Below are positions 12,100 to 23,900 of a stretch of 64,000 nucleotides of DNA, one piece after another. The DNA is from Papilionanthe hookeriana x Papilionanthe teres. Taxonomy: Eukaryota; Streptophyta; Magnoliopsida; Asparagales; Orchidaceae. The stretch's first letter is position 1, and every line of letters starts with the position of its first letter. The notes beneath the pieces were generated by a model. It did no database searches and was not told the origin of the DNA. It saw only the letters and a program-made list of their open reading frames with translations. The DNA lies in the NCBI GenBank assembly GCA_022702705.1, contig CM040428.1:55545198-55609197 (forward strand), written 5' to 3'. A program made the translations under genes and the position numbers.

Positions 12100-13440
12100 T
12101 CCCTATTGAGATGATTATCCCTAATACACCCATCATGAGTCCACTTAGAGAATATATCAATACTTCAGTCGAAAGAATTCACATGATACTTAACTATCCA
12201 TCTGTCAAAGCCAACACTTTTGAATTCATACATGTCATATTCTAATTGATTCAAAACAACCAGTTTGGGAGGCTTTCGTCTGGAAACCCGTACCTACTCT
12301 ACAAAAATTTCCTTAAACTTTGTGCCACCTTTCGGTACACGTTGTCACCAGTGATATCGTTAGACTAAGTCTTTTTTCCCTTTTCCTTAAGGGACAAGGC
12401 TAAGAAATGGCTTAATTAACTTGCCCCAAGATCAATCACAAACAGGAATGACTTAGCACAGAAGTTTCTAGCCAAATATTTTACTCTATCAAAAATTGTA
12501 AAGCTTAGGAACGATATCATTTCATTCACACAAATAGATGGATAGTCCATTTTCGAAGCTTGGGAAAGATTCAAGGAATTGCTTAGAAGTGACTATATCA
12601 GACCATACCTGATCGGCTGATAATTCAAACATTTTACAATGGGTTGGTAGGTTCCTTGAGATTGATCATAGATGTCGCGAAAGGTGGATCTTTAATGTCT
12701 AAAGCTTTTGATTAAGTTTACAAATTAATAAAGAATAACCACCAATGATTTCCAATGGCTTGCTGAAAGAGTTACACCCCATATATTAGCTAGTGTCCAT
12801 GAAACTGATGTCTTAGCTATTATGACCACTCAAGTAGTTGCGCTTTTTAGGAAATTAAATAATCTAGGGATGAATCTGATGCAAGGACTTCCACAAAACG
12901 ATGGGTTGATTCATGGATTGTTGATAGATCCTAGCATCTCAAATTTAGAGACTGTTAATGCCATAGAAAATAATGGTCATAACCCCTTTTCCAATACCTA
13001 CAACCCCAATTGGAATATTTACCCAAATTTTAATTGGAACATTATTGACATTGGTGTAGAAAACCAAGTATGAAGGAGAACTCAAGCCAACCCTATAGAA
13101 ATTTGGAACAACTGAGGCAGGGTCCACAAATGTCAAACTCAACCTCGCGAAGACACCTCAAAACCCCAATTTATGGATAATTACCTATCATTAGAAAAAT
13201 TGCTAGTAAATTTGAGGAGTGAATCAAATACCTACACCCAAAGCTATCGAACTACCCAAACTTAATTTGGAATAATAATAACCCTAGAGTAGACAACCAA
13301 TTATAGGAGAGCCCCCAAGTTCATATTGTAGGAGGTTGGAGTAATCAAGATAGCGACTAGCCTGAGAAAATAAGTATTTTGAGGAATTAATGATAAACCT
13401 GGGAAGGGAGTTACAAAGCCAAGTTGATGCCCTTAGAAAC
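12100..13440 (+). mobile_element. Decayed Gypsy-type gag fragment
   Basis: Plus-strand frames carry a plant Gypsy gag signature: FPFSLRDKAKKWLN (about 12375-12415), SLAPRSITNRNDLAQKFLAK near 12415-12475, LRNDIISFTQIDG and FEAWERFKELLR (about 12505-12590), then NGLVGSLRLIIDVAKGGS (about 12638-12690). Stops and frameshifts separate the pieces. Downstream frames (12822-13073) are an Asn-rich remnant of the gag C-terminal part. No protease or reverse transcriptase follows; instead an inverted family A LTR-like segment begins at 13453. Confidence 0.75.
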
Positions 13441-13452
13441 ATAAAAAATTAA

Positions 13453-14300
13453 TGTCGGTCATCTTTCTAACGCGGTTTCGAGTTTCGTTTAGTGTACATA
13501 TATAATTTTGATTTTTTGAAAATAATATTTTAATTTTGAAAAATACGAGATCAAACCAATCTCATACATTTAATAGTTTAGACAATCGAGCGCAACACAA
13601 CGAGTAATATATCATCCCGAGAGATAGGCATACTACTTGACAGTGGGCTCGATCATATAAACCACATAATTTATGAAATCTGTTTAGTCTGCGAACCTTT
13701 TATGTATGACCTAAAAATTCTTCTATCTAATATAAGAATTAGATAGAGTTTATTTTACTTGGGTTCCAAGTTCTTTATAAGGGTAAACCCCTATAGCTAA
13801 TTATATCTCAAATGATCAAAATCACTTTAGAAAACTTTCGATGGTGATCAGAGGTATTTGTCTTCAAGAACTCAACGTTTAGGGTTTCAAGGTCGGACAT
13901 TGAAAGTCAAGCAGAAAAGAATCAAATATGAACAATTATTTTAGGAATCCAAAGCAAAGAAAAGTAGGAAATATCATGGATCCTGAGGAGAACCTCAGTG
14001 ACTTCCCAAACTATCATGTTGTTTAGTTTCAATTTTGAAGATGATAATAATTAATGTCTTAATCTTGCCAATTTTATTATTTAGGACTGACACTTGCATG
14101 ATCTCCAAATCATGCAAATAGCATGGAAGATAGGAGGATTTACGTCATACTGAATGAAGATCTCGAAATCCTAAAAGAGTTATGACTTACATTGCACAAC
14201 ATGATTAAGCAAGAAGCCTAAAAGATGATGTGAGAATTTATGTTGCACTAGGCGGACAACCTCGAAATCCTATAGATTGTGTTATTTAATAATAAGGAAA
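13453..14300 (-). mobile_element. Family A LTR-like segment, inverted copy
   Basis: Starting TGTCGG at 13453, this stretch matches, as reverse complement, the LTR ending at 45877. Shared landmarks are ctatctaatataagaattagatagagtttatttta (13721-13755) against the mirror text at 45588-45620, tctgcgaac near 13690, and cctgaggagaacctcagtgacttcccaaactatc (13981-14015) against 45331-45365. The part from 14060 also matches 59240-59450 in the same orientation. No tRNA primer-binding site flanks 13453. The left gag is on the opposite strand to this LTR, so it is either a solo LTR or part of a rearranged element. Confidence 0.6.
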
Positions 14301-14949
14301 GTTTAGTTGGAGAAGACCTTGTTAGCTCTCTTGAAGATGTTCTTCTGTACATTCTGTGTTATGCTGAAGTCGATCTTGATTCATCGGCTGGAGTCCTTTG
14401 TCTTTTGCTTGCATCCTTGCCATGCTGCCTACGAAGTTCGCTCCGAACTCCTTGTAGATGACAGTTCTAGGTTTAAAGCTTTATATCTTATGTTTTAATT
14501 TTGATTATTATTGAGCCAATTAATCTTATTATTATTATTAAATGGTGTGTTTGTTCATGTGTTATAGTGATCTATCCTAAACAACCAGACTACTGTTTCT
14601 ATCCTAAGGTCTGGCAAGTAAGTAAATACATGCATAATTGAAAGAGCTTTAAAATCACAGTAAAAGAGGTACAATAAAAAGACGTTAAAACATAAAATTG
14701 CATACAGGGTCTCTGCTAACGCTGCAAAAGGGTTAGTACAATAAACATAATATGATAACATGCAGGAAATTTAAGTAAATCCTAAGAAAATTCTGCATGA
14801 GAAAAACTTAAAATACATCGTAAGAAAAACTTCTGCAATGCTGGCGAGACAATCTAGTTAGAAAAGACACATTCTTTCAATCTCAAATACTAGACCCTTA
14901 TTGTTAGGATCCTTCCATAGAACTATGTCATGGTTTATGAGCTGAAAGG

Positions 14950-15180
14950 GAGTAGGCAAGTGGGGATCATGATCCTCGATGAGGGAGAGAGGGTATCAGT
15001 GATCTTGCCACGAGAAGGTCTTCGAAGAAGAGGAGGATGTTGCATCGAGTTTTGGAAATTCGAGTTTATCCACAAACATATCCTAGTGTAGCTCAAGTCT
15101 GTCCTGGATGTTGGCATCCCCTAGAGAAATGAGACTGCCAATGTGTGCCCAAATGGAATCCTCACTCGGCTCGTCAAATG
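14950..15180 (-). pseudogene. Unidentified coding-like fragment
   Basis: On the minus strand from about 15180 the frame reads DLPFDEPSEDSIWAHIGSL then ISLGDANIQDRLELH, a stop, and DMFVDKLEFPKLDATSSSS. This composition looks like real protein rather than chance, but I do not recognise the family. One stop interrupts it, and there is no visible start. It could be an exon remnant captured by a transposon. Confidence 0.3.
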
Positions 15181-15199
15181 GAAGATCAGGTGATATTTT

Positions 15200-16200
15200 T
15201 CAGCTAAACATTTTTTACAACGACAAATAGATAATCAACATGTTAAAATGATAAAAGCTAGGGGGACAACAAATATAAGGCATAGAAGAAAGCACAAGAG
15301 AAAAGAAATTAGGATTTCATTAATTAATTATTTATTTACCTTTTCCTCCCCTATTGAAGCTCACTCGAATATGTGGTTATGTTACAAGCAAACCAACCAA
15401 GGGTTACTGCCTCATTCGCACCGATCTATCGTTCCTCGCTCATTTCCATTATGACTTTTCCTCTTTTCGATCCTCCATCCGCTTCGTTCGTCTTCTTCCT
15501 CTCTTCACAAAGCCGCAAGCAATCGTCGTTTTCTCCAGTTCGAAGCCCGTTTAGTGTAAGTCACCGTTCCTTCTTCACTTCGTTTGTTTTTTTTTTCTTC
15601 TCCGTTTCAAGCAATACTTCCGTTTACTTTAGAAGAATCACAAGTCCCTTTTCTGAATTACAAATGCAAAATTACCTTGCATGGTAGATCTCTCTAAGCC
15701 GCTTCCCACTTCACCTTAGTCGCACACTGGTTTCCTCTCATTTGTTCTGTTTTCTTCCTTATTCACGCGAAACCCGAGCCAAACCAACATGCAGCGATCT
15801 TCCCTGCACCAAGAAGCCGCACATAGTCCTTGCCGACACCTCTCCTCCCTGTGTCGCAACTTTCTTGCACCGAAGCCTTCGCGAACTCAACCCCGAGCCC
15901 TCCTCTTCTTCGTACGAATGATCCCTGTTGCGCATCCTTGCCCTCTGTCGCGACCTCCCTGCTCTGCCCTAGCTTGTGCGAGGAAGCCAACAACTCTCCT
16001 CAATCATGCGTTTCCTTTGCCCTTCCCTTGCAAATATCCGAGAGCCTCGTCCGCAATCCAATCTTCCCTACCTAAGCTGCCCGTGATCAAACGATTCTGC
16101 CCGAGCCAAACCATAGTCCCCACACCGATTCTACCCGTTGCGTCTCCCTGTCGCTGTTGCCTCACCGAAGTAGAGCACGGTTCTCTCTTAGCTTTACATA
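15200..16200 (+). other. CT-rich LTR-leader-like sequence
   Basis: The plus strand changes from AT-rich to strongly C- and T-rich, with many cctc, ttcgttcg and cctgtcgc words. This composition also occurs at 23520-23860, 41540-41900 and 49500-49750 inside LTR-like repeats. Overlapping open frames (for example 15789-16286) reflect the lack of stops in C-rich DNA. No protein family is recognised. Confidence 0.4.
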
Positions 16201-16206
16201 GAGCTG

Positions 16207-16740
16207 CCTGTCACGCTCTCAAAAGAGCTCTTCAGGAGGTGGGCAACCCAGGATCTTTATGTACTGCTTTTCGGCCCTACACCTAGCCGATGTGGGACTA
16301 AATGTTCGTGACATTCTTCTCCACCCAATCACGTGACGCCTCGTCACCGGACGGCCCATCGAGGTCCTACACCGCTGGAGAGTCCCCACAACCGCAGCAG
16401 CGATCCCTCTCCGATACCACTCGTCACGCTCCCAAAAGAGCTCTTCGTGAGGTGGGCACCAGGATCTTTATGCATCGCTTTTCGGCCCTACACCTAGCCG
16501 ACGCGGACTAATCGTCCCCGACATTCTCCTCCACCCAATCACACGACGCCTCGTCACGGACGGCCCACCGAGGCCCTACACTCGTGGAGAGTCCCCACAC
16601 CCGACGGACAAGACTCCCGCTCCGATACCACTCGTCACGCTCCCAGAAGAGCTCTTCGGAGGCGGGCACTCAGCGATCTTTATGTAATGCTTTTCGGCCC
16701 TACACCTAGCCGATGTGGGACTAAATGTCCGTGACATGCC
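16207..16740. repeat. ~220-bp tandem repeat, about 2.5 units
   Basis: The phrase gtcacgctc.caaaagagctcttc begins at about 16209, 16425 and 16635. Each unit continues through gatctttatg, cttttcggccctacacctag, ccgatgtgggactaa, gacattct.ctccacccaatc and gacgcctcgtcac. Phrases such as gatgtgggactaa followed by gacattctcctccaccca are typical of plant LTR-retrotransposon LTR ends, so this is probably an LTR-internal amplification. Confidence 0.7.
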
Positions 16741-16799
16741 GCTCCTTCTTCCTGCACCGCCCAAGCCGCTCCTCACAGGAAATAAGGGAGCTTGCGTTT

Positions 16800-17200
16800 T
16801 TTGTTGGATTCGGTTTGTTTGAAATTTAATTTATTTTAAATAAATTCTTGTTTAAAATTATACGTGAAATTATTATTTGTGTTCATTTCTTAACGAACGG
16901 GTCAAACACAAGCTGTTCGCGAACTACAAACCAGATTGACATCCCTAATATTAATATACATAAATAATATATTATATTAATTATATAGCTTATATTATAT
17001 AAATATATAATATCTATATAAGTATATTACTAATATAACGAAATCATTATTGTTCGTGTTTTGTTCGTTTAACAAATCAAACGAAAAAAATTGTTCGTGT
17101 TCATCTCGTTTACTTATCGAACCGAACACGAACTCATTGACGAACCGAACACGAACTGTTCGCGAACAATGAGTTTTTTGGACAGCCCTAGCCCTAACCT
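16800..17200. repeat. Dispersed repeat rich in cgaacacgaac/gttcgcgaac
   Basis: Two ends reading aggg.tgtc on the minus strand (near 16945 and 17190) each precede a gttcgcgaac palindrome and several cgaaccgaacacgaac words. This wording is common in plant non-autonomous repeats; the class cannot be settled from one copy. A run of TA-rich sequence lies between them. Confidence 0.4.
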
Positions 17201-17308
17201 TTTTCACTATGTAATTTACTTTCACATTTTATTTTATTTTAATGTTGTGTTGTAAAAAATAGAAAGAGAATGAAAGAAACATATGTTTTGTATTTTATTT
17301 TTATTGTT

Positions 17309-17580
17309 GTCATCGTCGTGGCCGACAACATGGAGGCTCGGGCATGTATAATGAGGGGACAATGGGGCAAGAAAATTTCCATTCGAGAGCAAACAACCCG
17401 TTAGGCGGGAAATTTAGAGATTAGGGTTTAGGTGGGGAAAATTGCTAACTCGTTTGGAGAACTCTTTTAAATGAGATTTTTTATGCTTCCTTATTGATAA
17501 AATTTGGGATAATTGGGAAATTTTTGAGAAAAAAACTCTATTCGTTAGCCAGGGAAAAGTGTGAACTCATTTGGAGAACG

Positions 17581-17613
<33 letters not shown>

Positions 17614-17635
17614 GGGGGTTTGGACACTTTCGTGC
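17309..17635. repeat. Direct repeat copy 1 (pair with 18398-18660)
   Basis: This copy shares with 18398-18660 the landmarks gaggctcgggcatgtataat, gacaatggggcaagaaaa, ctcgtttggagaactctttt, gaaatttttgagaaaaaaac and ggagaac before a T-run. The T-run in this copy is about 28 bases (17581-17609). Copy spacing is about 1.09 kb. Confidence 0.7.
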
Positions 17636-18265
17636 AGGTACAACTTAAGGCAATTGATATTTTTTTTGAACAAACTTCATTCGAGACCCATTATGTGGGG
17701 AATAACTCGTACTCATTTGGAGAGTTATTTTTTTCTTTAAAAAAAATGCGGGGTTGTTTGATTACAATTTAACCTTTCTTGCGGGTACACAAAAGATTCG
17801 TCGCATCTTTTGAGATCGCTGGTTAAATGTTACTTTTTTTGCTCCCCGTTGTGTCTTTTAAGACTGCGGGATGAAAATTATAATTTTACTCATGATCGCA
17901 GTGTCATATGATATTGATCAGCTATTCTTCTGATATAGCTGAGAAAGTTGGCTCCCGTGCCCCCTAACGGGGGTTGATGTCGGGAGGCCGCCGGATTTTC
18001 AGGTGATCTGGACTTGTAATTTAAAATTTTAAAATATATGAGTTGGTAAAATAACATAAAATTAAACCCATTTGAGAATTTTAAAATGATCAGGAGATTC
18101 GAGCTTTTAAAATTTAGGTTCTTAGGAAATATCGTGGAGTCGGGCTTTTATATTTAGGCTCCTTAGATTTTAAAAATTTAAAGTTATGGTTCCCATTTGA
18201 AACTTTAACTTTCAAAGCTCAAAAATATTAAAAATCAGTCTTTAAAATTTAAGCCCATAAGACAC

Positions 18266-18284
18266 ACACACACACACACACATA
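18266..18284. repeat. (CA)n microsatellite
   Basis: A perfect ac dinucleotide run lies between the two direct repeat copies. Confidence 0.8.
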
Positions 18285-18397
18285 TTGAATTTGAGCTACT
18301 CAGACTTATGCTTCTAGGGGCCAAAACATAATCCAAATAACTTTTCAACTATATTTGCATTAAGATGTATTTATAAGCTAGTTAATTATGCACATTG

Positions 18398-18660
18398 TCG
18401 TCGCCGTCACAGACAACATCAAGGCTCGGGCATGTATAATGGGGGACAATGGGGCAAGAAAACCTCCATTCGAGAGCCAAGTATATGTTAGGCCGGGAAA
18501 ATTGCTAATTCGTTTGGAGAACTCTTTTAAATGAAATTTTTTATGCTTACTTGCTAGTACAATTTGGACAATTGGGGAATTTTTGAGAAAAAAACTCTAT
18601 TCGTTAAGCCGGGAAAAGTGTGAACTCGTTTGGAGAACATTTTTTTTAAATTGAGGAATT
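18398..18660. repeat. Direct repeat copy 2
   Basis: See copy 1 at 17309-17635. This copy lacks the long T-run (only eight T) and part of the gttagg segment. The pair could be the LTRs of a small element such as a TRIM, or a simple segmental duplication. No primer-binding site or polypurine tract was recognised. Confidence 0.65.
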
Positions 18661-18664
18661 TTTT

Positions 18665-19400
18665 TAAATGTGATCGACGACGAAGTGAAAAATAAAACGA
18701 GAAAATTCACACAAAAAAAGACACAAATTTATGTAGTTCGACAATTTTTGCCTACGCCCACGAAATTGCTGATGATTTTATTACTTGAAGAAATTATACA
18801 ATCGTCGATCACCTCGATGATTACAAGAAGAACTTCACACTTCTTCTCTCTCTCCTTCTTTCTCTCTACCCGTAAGTACCAACACCGAAGACGAAGAAAA
18901 CAGGAAAAACAAAACCTTTGATTTCTTTGGAATTTGCCCGCCTGTAACTTAATGCTGAAGAATAAACAAGAGGGAGAAACTTTCTGCTGAAGTAGCCAAC
19001 CCACGAAGAACCACACCGAAGAAGAAGACCAAAATGGAGATGCCTTGCGATTAGCCCTTTGCTTCTTCTCCCATGTGCAAGAGACCAAAAGGAGGCAGTT
19101 CAGACGCTTGCTTCTTCACCCGTGTGCAAGAGACCAAAAGGAGGTAGTTCGGACGCTTCTCTCCTCCTTCTTCAAGGGTTCGGTTGCAAGACCTTTCCTC
19201 TTCTGTAGCAATCAATAGTAGAAGATGAAGTGGAGGAGGCTCCGTTCGCGAATAAAACTACAACAAAATCAACACTCGTAAACTCTCTTAAAAAAATAAA
19301 GATAAAATGAAGAGTCCCTTTGGGAGCAGTCGTTGAATTTTCGGAGCCCACAACAAGCCTTGTAAAAGTCCTCATTCAAACTTGAGCCCATTAAAAAATT
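18665..19400 (-). mobile_element. Copia LTR-like fragment
   Basis: The phrase ttatgtagttcgacaatttt then gcctacgcccacg (18729-18762) parallels tttacgtggctcg...gacctacgtccacggga at 62930-62965, which lies just beyond the decayed Copia RNase H on the minus strand at the right end. A 52-bp duplication around catgtgcaagagaccaaaag is seen at 19070-19160. No coding sequence is supported. Confidence 0.5.
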
Positions 19401-21680
19401 TATTTTATTATTGGTTTAAAGAGACCTCCCACGATGACATATCATCACGGTCAATTACATCTTGAAAGAAACTTAGAAGGATTCTCAATACGAGGAGATG
19501 TGTTTACTCTTACAAAAACTCCTTAAAATCATGTACCCTGGAGGGTTTCATCACTGCTTTAGGGGAAACCTTTTGTTGTTAAGGCAAATTTAGGTTACCA
19601 GGTATATTGTGAATCGTCATAACCTGACAAGTACCCACCTCTCAACAAAAAAGGGCTTATGAGATGACTATAAAAGACTGGACAAAGGAGTATGAAGGGC
19701 CTAAAAGGTGTGTCGATATTGGGTGAAGAAAATCCTAGATAGGAAAAGATAACATTGTCTTGATTCTATGGTTCTGTCATCCCAGGCTATTACGACTCTA
19801 AGTCTACTAAGTTGTTAGGGTAATTGACCTAACACGAGAATAAACTTCTCATCAGTAGGCCAAGTGTTGCATCGTCTGAAGTAATTCCTTATATCTAAAA
19901 TTATGAGAAAGAAATGTCTAAGCTCATATGACTCTACTTAGAAAATGTAGAAATATGTCTTAAATCTATCAAGAGTGTGACGAGGATGCCTATGGAATAA
20001 AAAGGAACAGTTGAATCGGCTACAAACCTAAATCATCCCATAAAGATCTTATAATTTTGTTTGGGAAAAGAATGTTTCCAACTTCTTAGTCGTGCTAGAC
20101 ATCCACCTAAGCGAGAAAAGCTTATGCTGGGCTAGTCAGATTAGAAGAACAAATATTCTCCTTCTTGAGACATACAATATGAATGCAGTTATCTAAGACT
20201 CTTAAATCTGGAGACCATATTAGCATGATTAGGGATATAACCATGGAAAAATATAAACATTTTAAACTTGAGCCGAAGGGTCATGCAGAAAATTAAATGT
20301 GCGGGTTTTAAAATTAATTAATGTTAAAACCTAATCTTAATTAAGATAAATTTTTAAAATTATACTTAAAAATTTTTATCCTAAAGAGCTTATGTGTAGT
20401 TGTGAGCCCGGATAAACCACAAGAAAAATAACGACAAAATAATAACACATGATAAAAAAGTAAATTTACTATATAAATAAATAACAGATTGAGTGATGTT
20501 GAATAAACAACATATCCTAAAAAGGAAAATAGTGTTCAAACTCTGCTTAATACATGTTTGCTTCTGAACACATCGGGTATGAGACACGAGTAAATCTCTC
20601 ATGGTTCTCACCTCACAGTCATATACATCAAGCGTCATATAAACTCGTGCTCGTATGTTATTTCTTATACAAAATCTAAATTCGGGACCTAAAATATACA
20701 TATAAAGTCTAAAAAAACTCAACCTTAAAATATATATTAGCACAGGTACAAGACATGCAGCGTAGATGAACTATGCTCAACGGGAAGAGAGTTTAACGCA
20801 AAAAAAAAGTGTTAATTTAAAGCTCAATTATTTATGCTCCACTTTTAGACATGACTTCCTATTAAAAACTCACACCTAACATACTAGTGCACATATATCA
20901 CACCTAATAAACACACAAAATCAATATTCAAAATGCAACTGCTAGTAAACATGCCAACACTATAGTCATGCATATAAAGACCCAACTGTACCCTAATCCT
21001 TATTAAAACAATCATTTACAGTGTTTCCTAATCAACAACTAAGTGACAATCTCGCGGTGCAGGATTGAGAATATTCTCGTAGGATCTTGCTGGGGTCACC
21101 AAGACTGGCCCCATCCTGAGCATTTGAATGAGCCAACACTCATCATTGACTCATCAAATCAATGATGAATGTTAATCCAAATATATTCTTGGAACGGTCC
21201 TTCGAGTTTTGATAGGAATATAATAATTCACATATCTATTTGGTCAAGCCAAGTGGTGATGCTCATTTTTCTACCATGTCATAACTAGGGTCAATTGAAG
21301 TATCCTACTTTATTGTTAATTTATGATCTTAGTCCAAAATGGGAAGGAAAGCGAGTTTGTTCAGATAAAGCAAGCCGCACAATGCATCTGAAATGCATGA
21401 TATGCATCCACTGAGTCCCTTAGGGAGTAAACCGCAAAAGACAAACACAATGGTATGTACAAGAAGATACAACATGCATACAAAAGAAGGGTTCAAACAT
21501 GCATAATGCCAACAATCAGTGGCGATCCAACACACAAATCTCAACCTTAAATTGAGAAGAGCAAATCCATAAGATCATATAAACACACTTTTTAATCTCT
21601 ACCATGTGTGAAAGAGACTTGGCTGGTTCTAACCTATAGTATTGCATCTCTTTTATATCGTTCTGCTCATTGGTAGCCAA
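19400..21680. other. No gene seen
   Basis: Mixed-composition sequence without recognisable protein frames. Several frames of 60-120 codons (for example minus 20390-20743) show no domain and are judged chance. There is no obvious internal repeat apart from short words. Confidence 0.35.
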
Positions 21681-21689
21681 ACTATAATC

Positions 21690-22490
21690 ACCACAAATTT
21701 CCACAAAATTTCCATAAATCCAAAAATATCTCACAAACTTACAAATTATTCCTTAAAGTTTTCCTAAACCTATAAATTATTACCCTCGGGGTTATTCATA
21801 AATCCATAAATTTGTCATCTAGATTTTCTCTAAATCCATAAATTATCCTCCACTTTATCCAGAAATTCATAAATTTTCCACTAATTTGTCCCCCGGGTTT
21901 ATCCAAAAATCCATAAAATTTCCACAAATTTGTCCCCTAGACATATCCATAAATCCATAAAATTTTCACAAATCCCCACCCCCCGGGTCTATCCACAAAT
22001 CCATAAATTTTTTACAAATTTGTCCCCTTGCTCTATCCATAAATCAATAAATTCTCCACAAATTTATTCCCGGGATTACACACAAATCCATAATTTTTTC
22101 ACAAATTTGTCCTCGAGGTTTATGCACGAATCCATAAAAGTTTCCAGAAATTTGTTCCCCGAGTTTATACACAAATCCATAAAGTTTTCATAAATTTATC
22201 CCCCCGAGTTATACACAAATCCACAAAGTTTCCATAAATTTGTCCCCCGGGTTATACACAAATCCACAAAGTTTTCATAAATTTGTCCCTCGGGTTATAC
22301 ACAAATTGATAAAGTTTTCATAAATTTGTCCCCCAGTTTATACACAAATCCATAAAGTTTCCATAAATTTATCCTCCAGTTTTTCTCTACAAATCCATAA
22401 GTCTCCCCGAAAATTATCCATAAATCCATAAAATTTCCCCTAAATTGCCCACAAAAAAAAAAAAAGAAAAAAATCATAAGTTCTCCCATA
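21690..22490. repeat. 43-bp minisatellite, about 18 units
   Basis: The unit is close to ttatacacaaatccataaag, ttttcataaatttgtccccc, ggg. In the cleanest part cacaaatcc recurs near 22171, 22215, 22258, 22302 and 22344. Units toward 21690 are more diverged. The plus strand is poor in G. The array ends in an A-run at 22449-22461. Confidence 0.85.
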
Positions 22491-22763
22491 AATTGCCTAC
22501 TACATTCAAAACAATTCGCTAAACTACCGGATCCTTGGCAAGAAATATCCGATAAATGTTCCTCTCAAAATCAAAATTATATATATATATAATAAATACA
22601 CCTGCTAATCCCCAGTAAAAATTCAACTTCATTTTCAATTTCAACCTTTGATTTGATCCGAATATTGATACTTAGTCATTTTTCCAGGTCTTTTGATTAT
22701 TTCGGTGAATATCAATAGGCCCGACGTGTTTGTACAACACATCACATTTATTGGGAGTACATT

Positions 22764-23900
22764 TGTTGACTTTATTTTTTAAGGTTTTTTTTTTCTCTTT
22801 AGAACTTAGGATTTAGCCTTAGGACATTTCTACTGACTATTTTAGAGGACTAGAAAATAGGACCCACCCCTATAGAAATTCTAACCACCTTTTAACTCTT
22901 TTGTGAGACCTCATATGAATGATCTCAAGTCATCCTCATTGAGTGGCTGAGGATACAAGCTATCACCGTTTGTTGCGTGGCTAGGAGCACAAGCCATCAC
23001 TGTGAAGGCCTAAAGAGAGTTCCCTATAAGATCTAAGGGCCTTAGGAGATCCCTTATGACTCTCATACACTTTTTCGTCATTTAAAATTGAGTTTAGTTT
23101 TTCAAAATGATTAATCACGAACCAAAATTCAAAATAAATAAATAAATTTGACGTATTTTTGGCATGAGCATCGACGAACTTGTCAACGAACCCAAATAAT
23201 AGAATGAACCACGCGAGCGTGTCCGGAACGTCGATTTTAGCCGGGAAGGACACTCATATTGCTTGGGTTTTTCGCACATCAAAAATGCACGAATTATTAC
23301 TTAAATTTGACATAATCTTTGACGAGCTTGTCCAAACGATCCCGAATGACTAAACAGACTGCGCAAGTGCATCAAGAACGTCAATTTTAATTAGGGAAGA
23401 TATCCATTTTAATATAATTTCGTGTGCGATCAAATAACACACAAATTGAGGATTTAAATTACAAATGTCAAAAATATATAAACTTAGAAAAAAAAAACCT
23501 TTTAAAAATCCTAAATCCCTAACTAACGCTCCTCCCTCTTCTTCCCGCTCGAGCAAAAGCCCGATCCTCCCTTCGCACGCCCGAGGCCCTCATTCGCGAA
23601 ATCTCCCGATTCTGCTCCTCTTCCTCCCGCTCCCTCCCTATAGCGAACTCTCCCGAAGCCTCCCCTCTCGCGAAGCTTCTCCCGCCTTTTTCTCCTCCTC
23701 TCGTGACCGAGAACACCTTTCTCCTCCAAGCTGTGAAGCACCCCTTTCCCTCTGAAAATCGCGAACAACTTTCAGGTTCGATCGCCTCTTCCTCTTCGAG
23801 TCTTTCTCCTTCTCCTCTCAAAATCGCGAAAGGCTTGCAGCTGCGAGAGCTCAAGGTTTGCCGTTGGTATTCGTCTTCTAATATATTCTATTTTCTCCTC
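22764..23900 (+). mobile_element. Family B LTR-like repeat, copy 1
   Basis: It starts TGTTGAC at 22764. The order of landmarks matches the copy at 40911: a segment with gactagaaaataggacccac, ttaactcttttgtgagacct, then two tandem units each containing gaacttgtc...gaacgtc.attttag (23168-23270 and 23318-23420), then a C/T-rich GC-rich leader (23520-23860). Open frames on both strands of the leader (23465-23854) are composition artefacts. The right end is not defined. Confidence 0.65.

Noticed and set aside
15373..16286. Plus-strand frames of 104 and 165 codons
   Set aside because: C-rich LTR-like DNA. The residue composition tracks the nucleotide bias, and no family is recognised.
18729..19088. 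119-codon minus-strand frame with a hydrophobic, basic pattern
   Set aside because: It lies in a Copia LTR-like fragment and shows no domain.
20390..20743. 117-codon hydrophobic minus-strand frame
   Set aside because: No family, no supporting exon structure, AT-rich context; likely chance.
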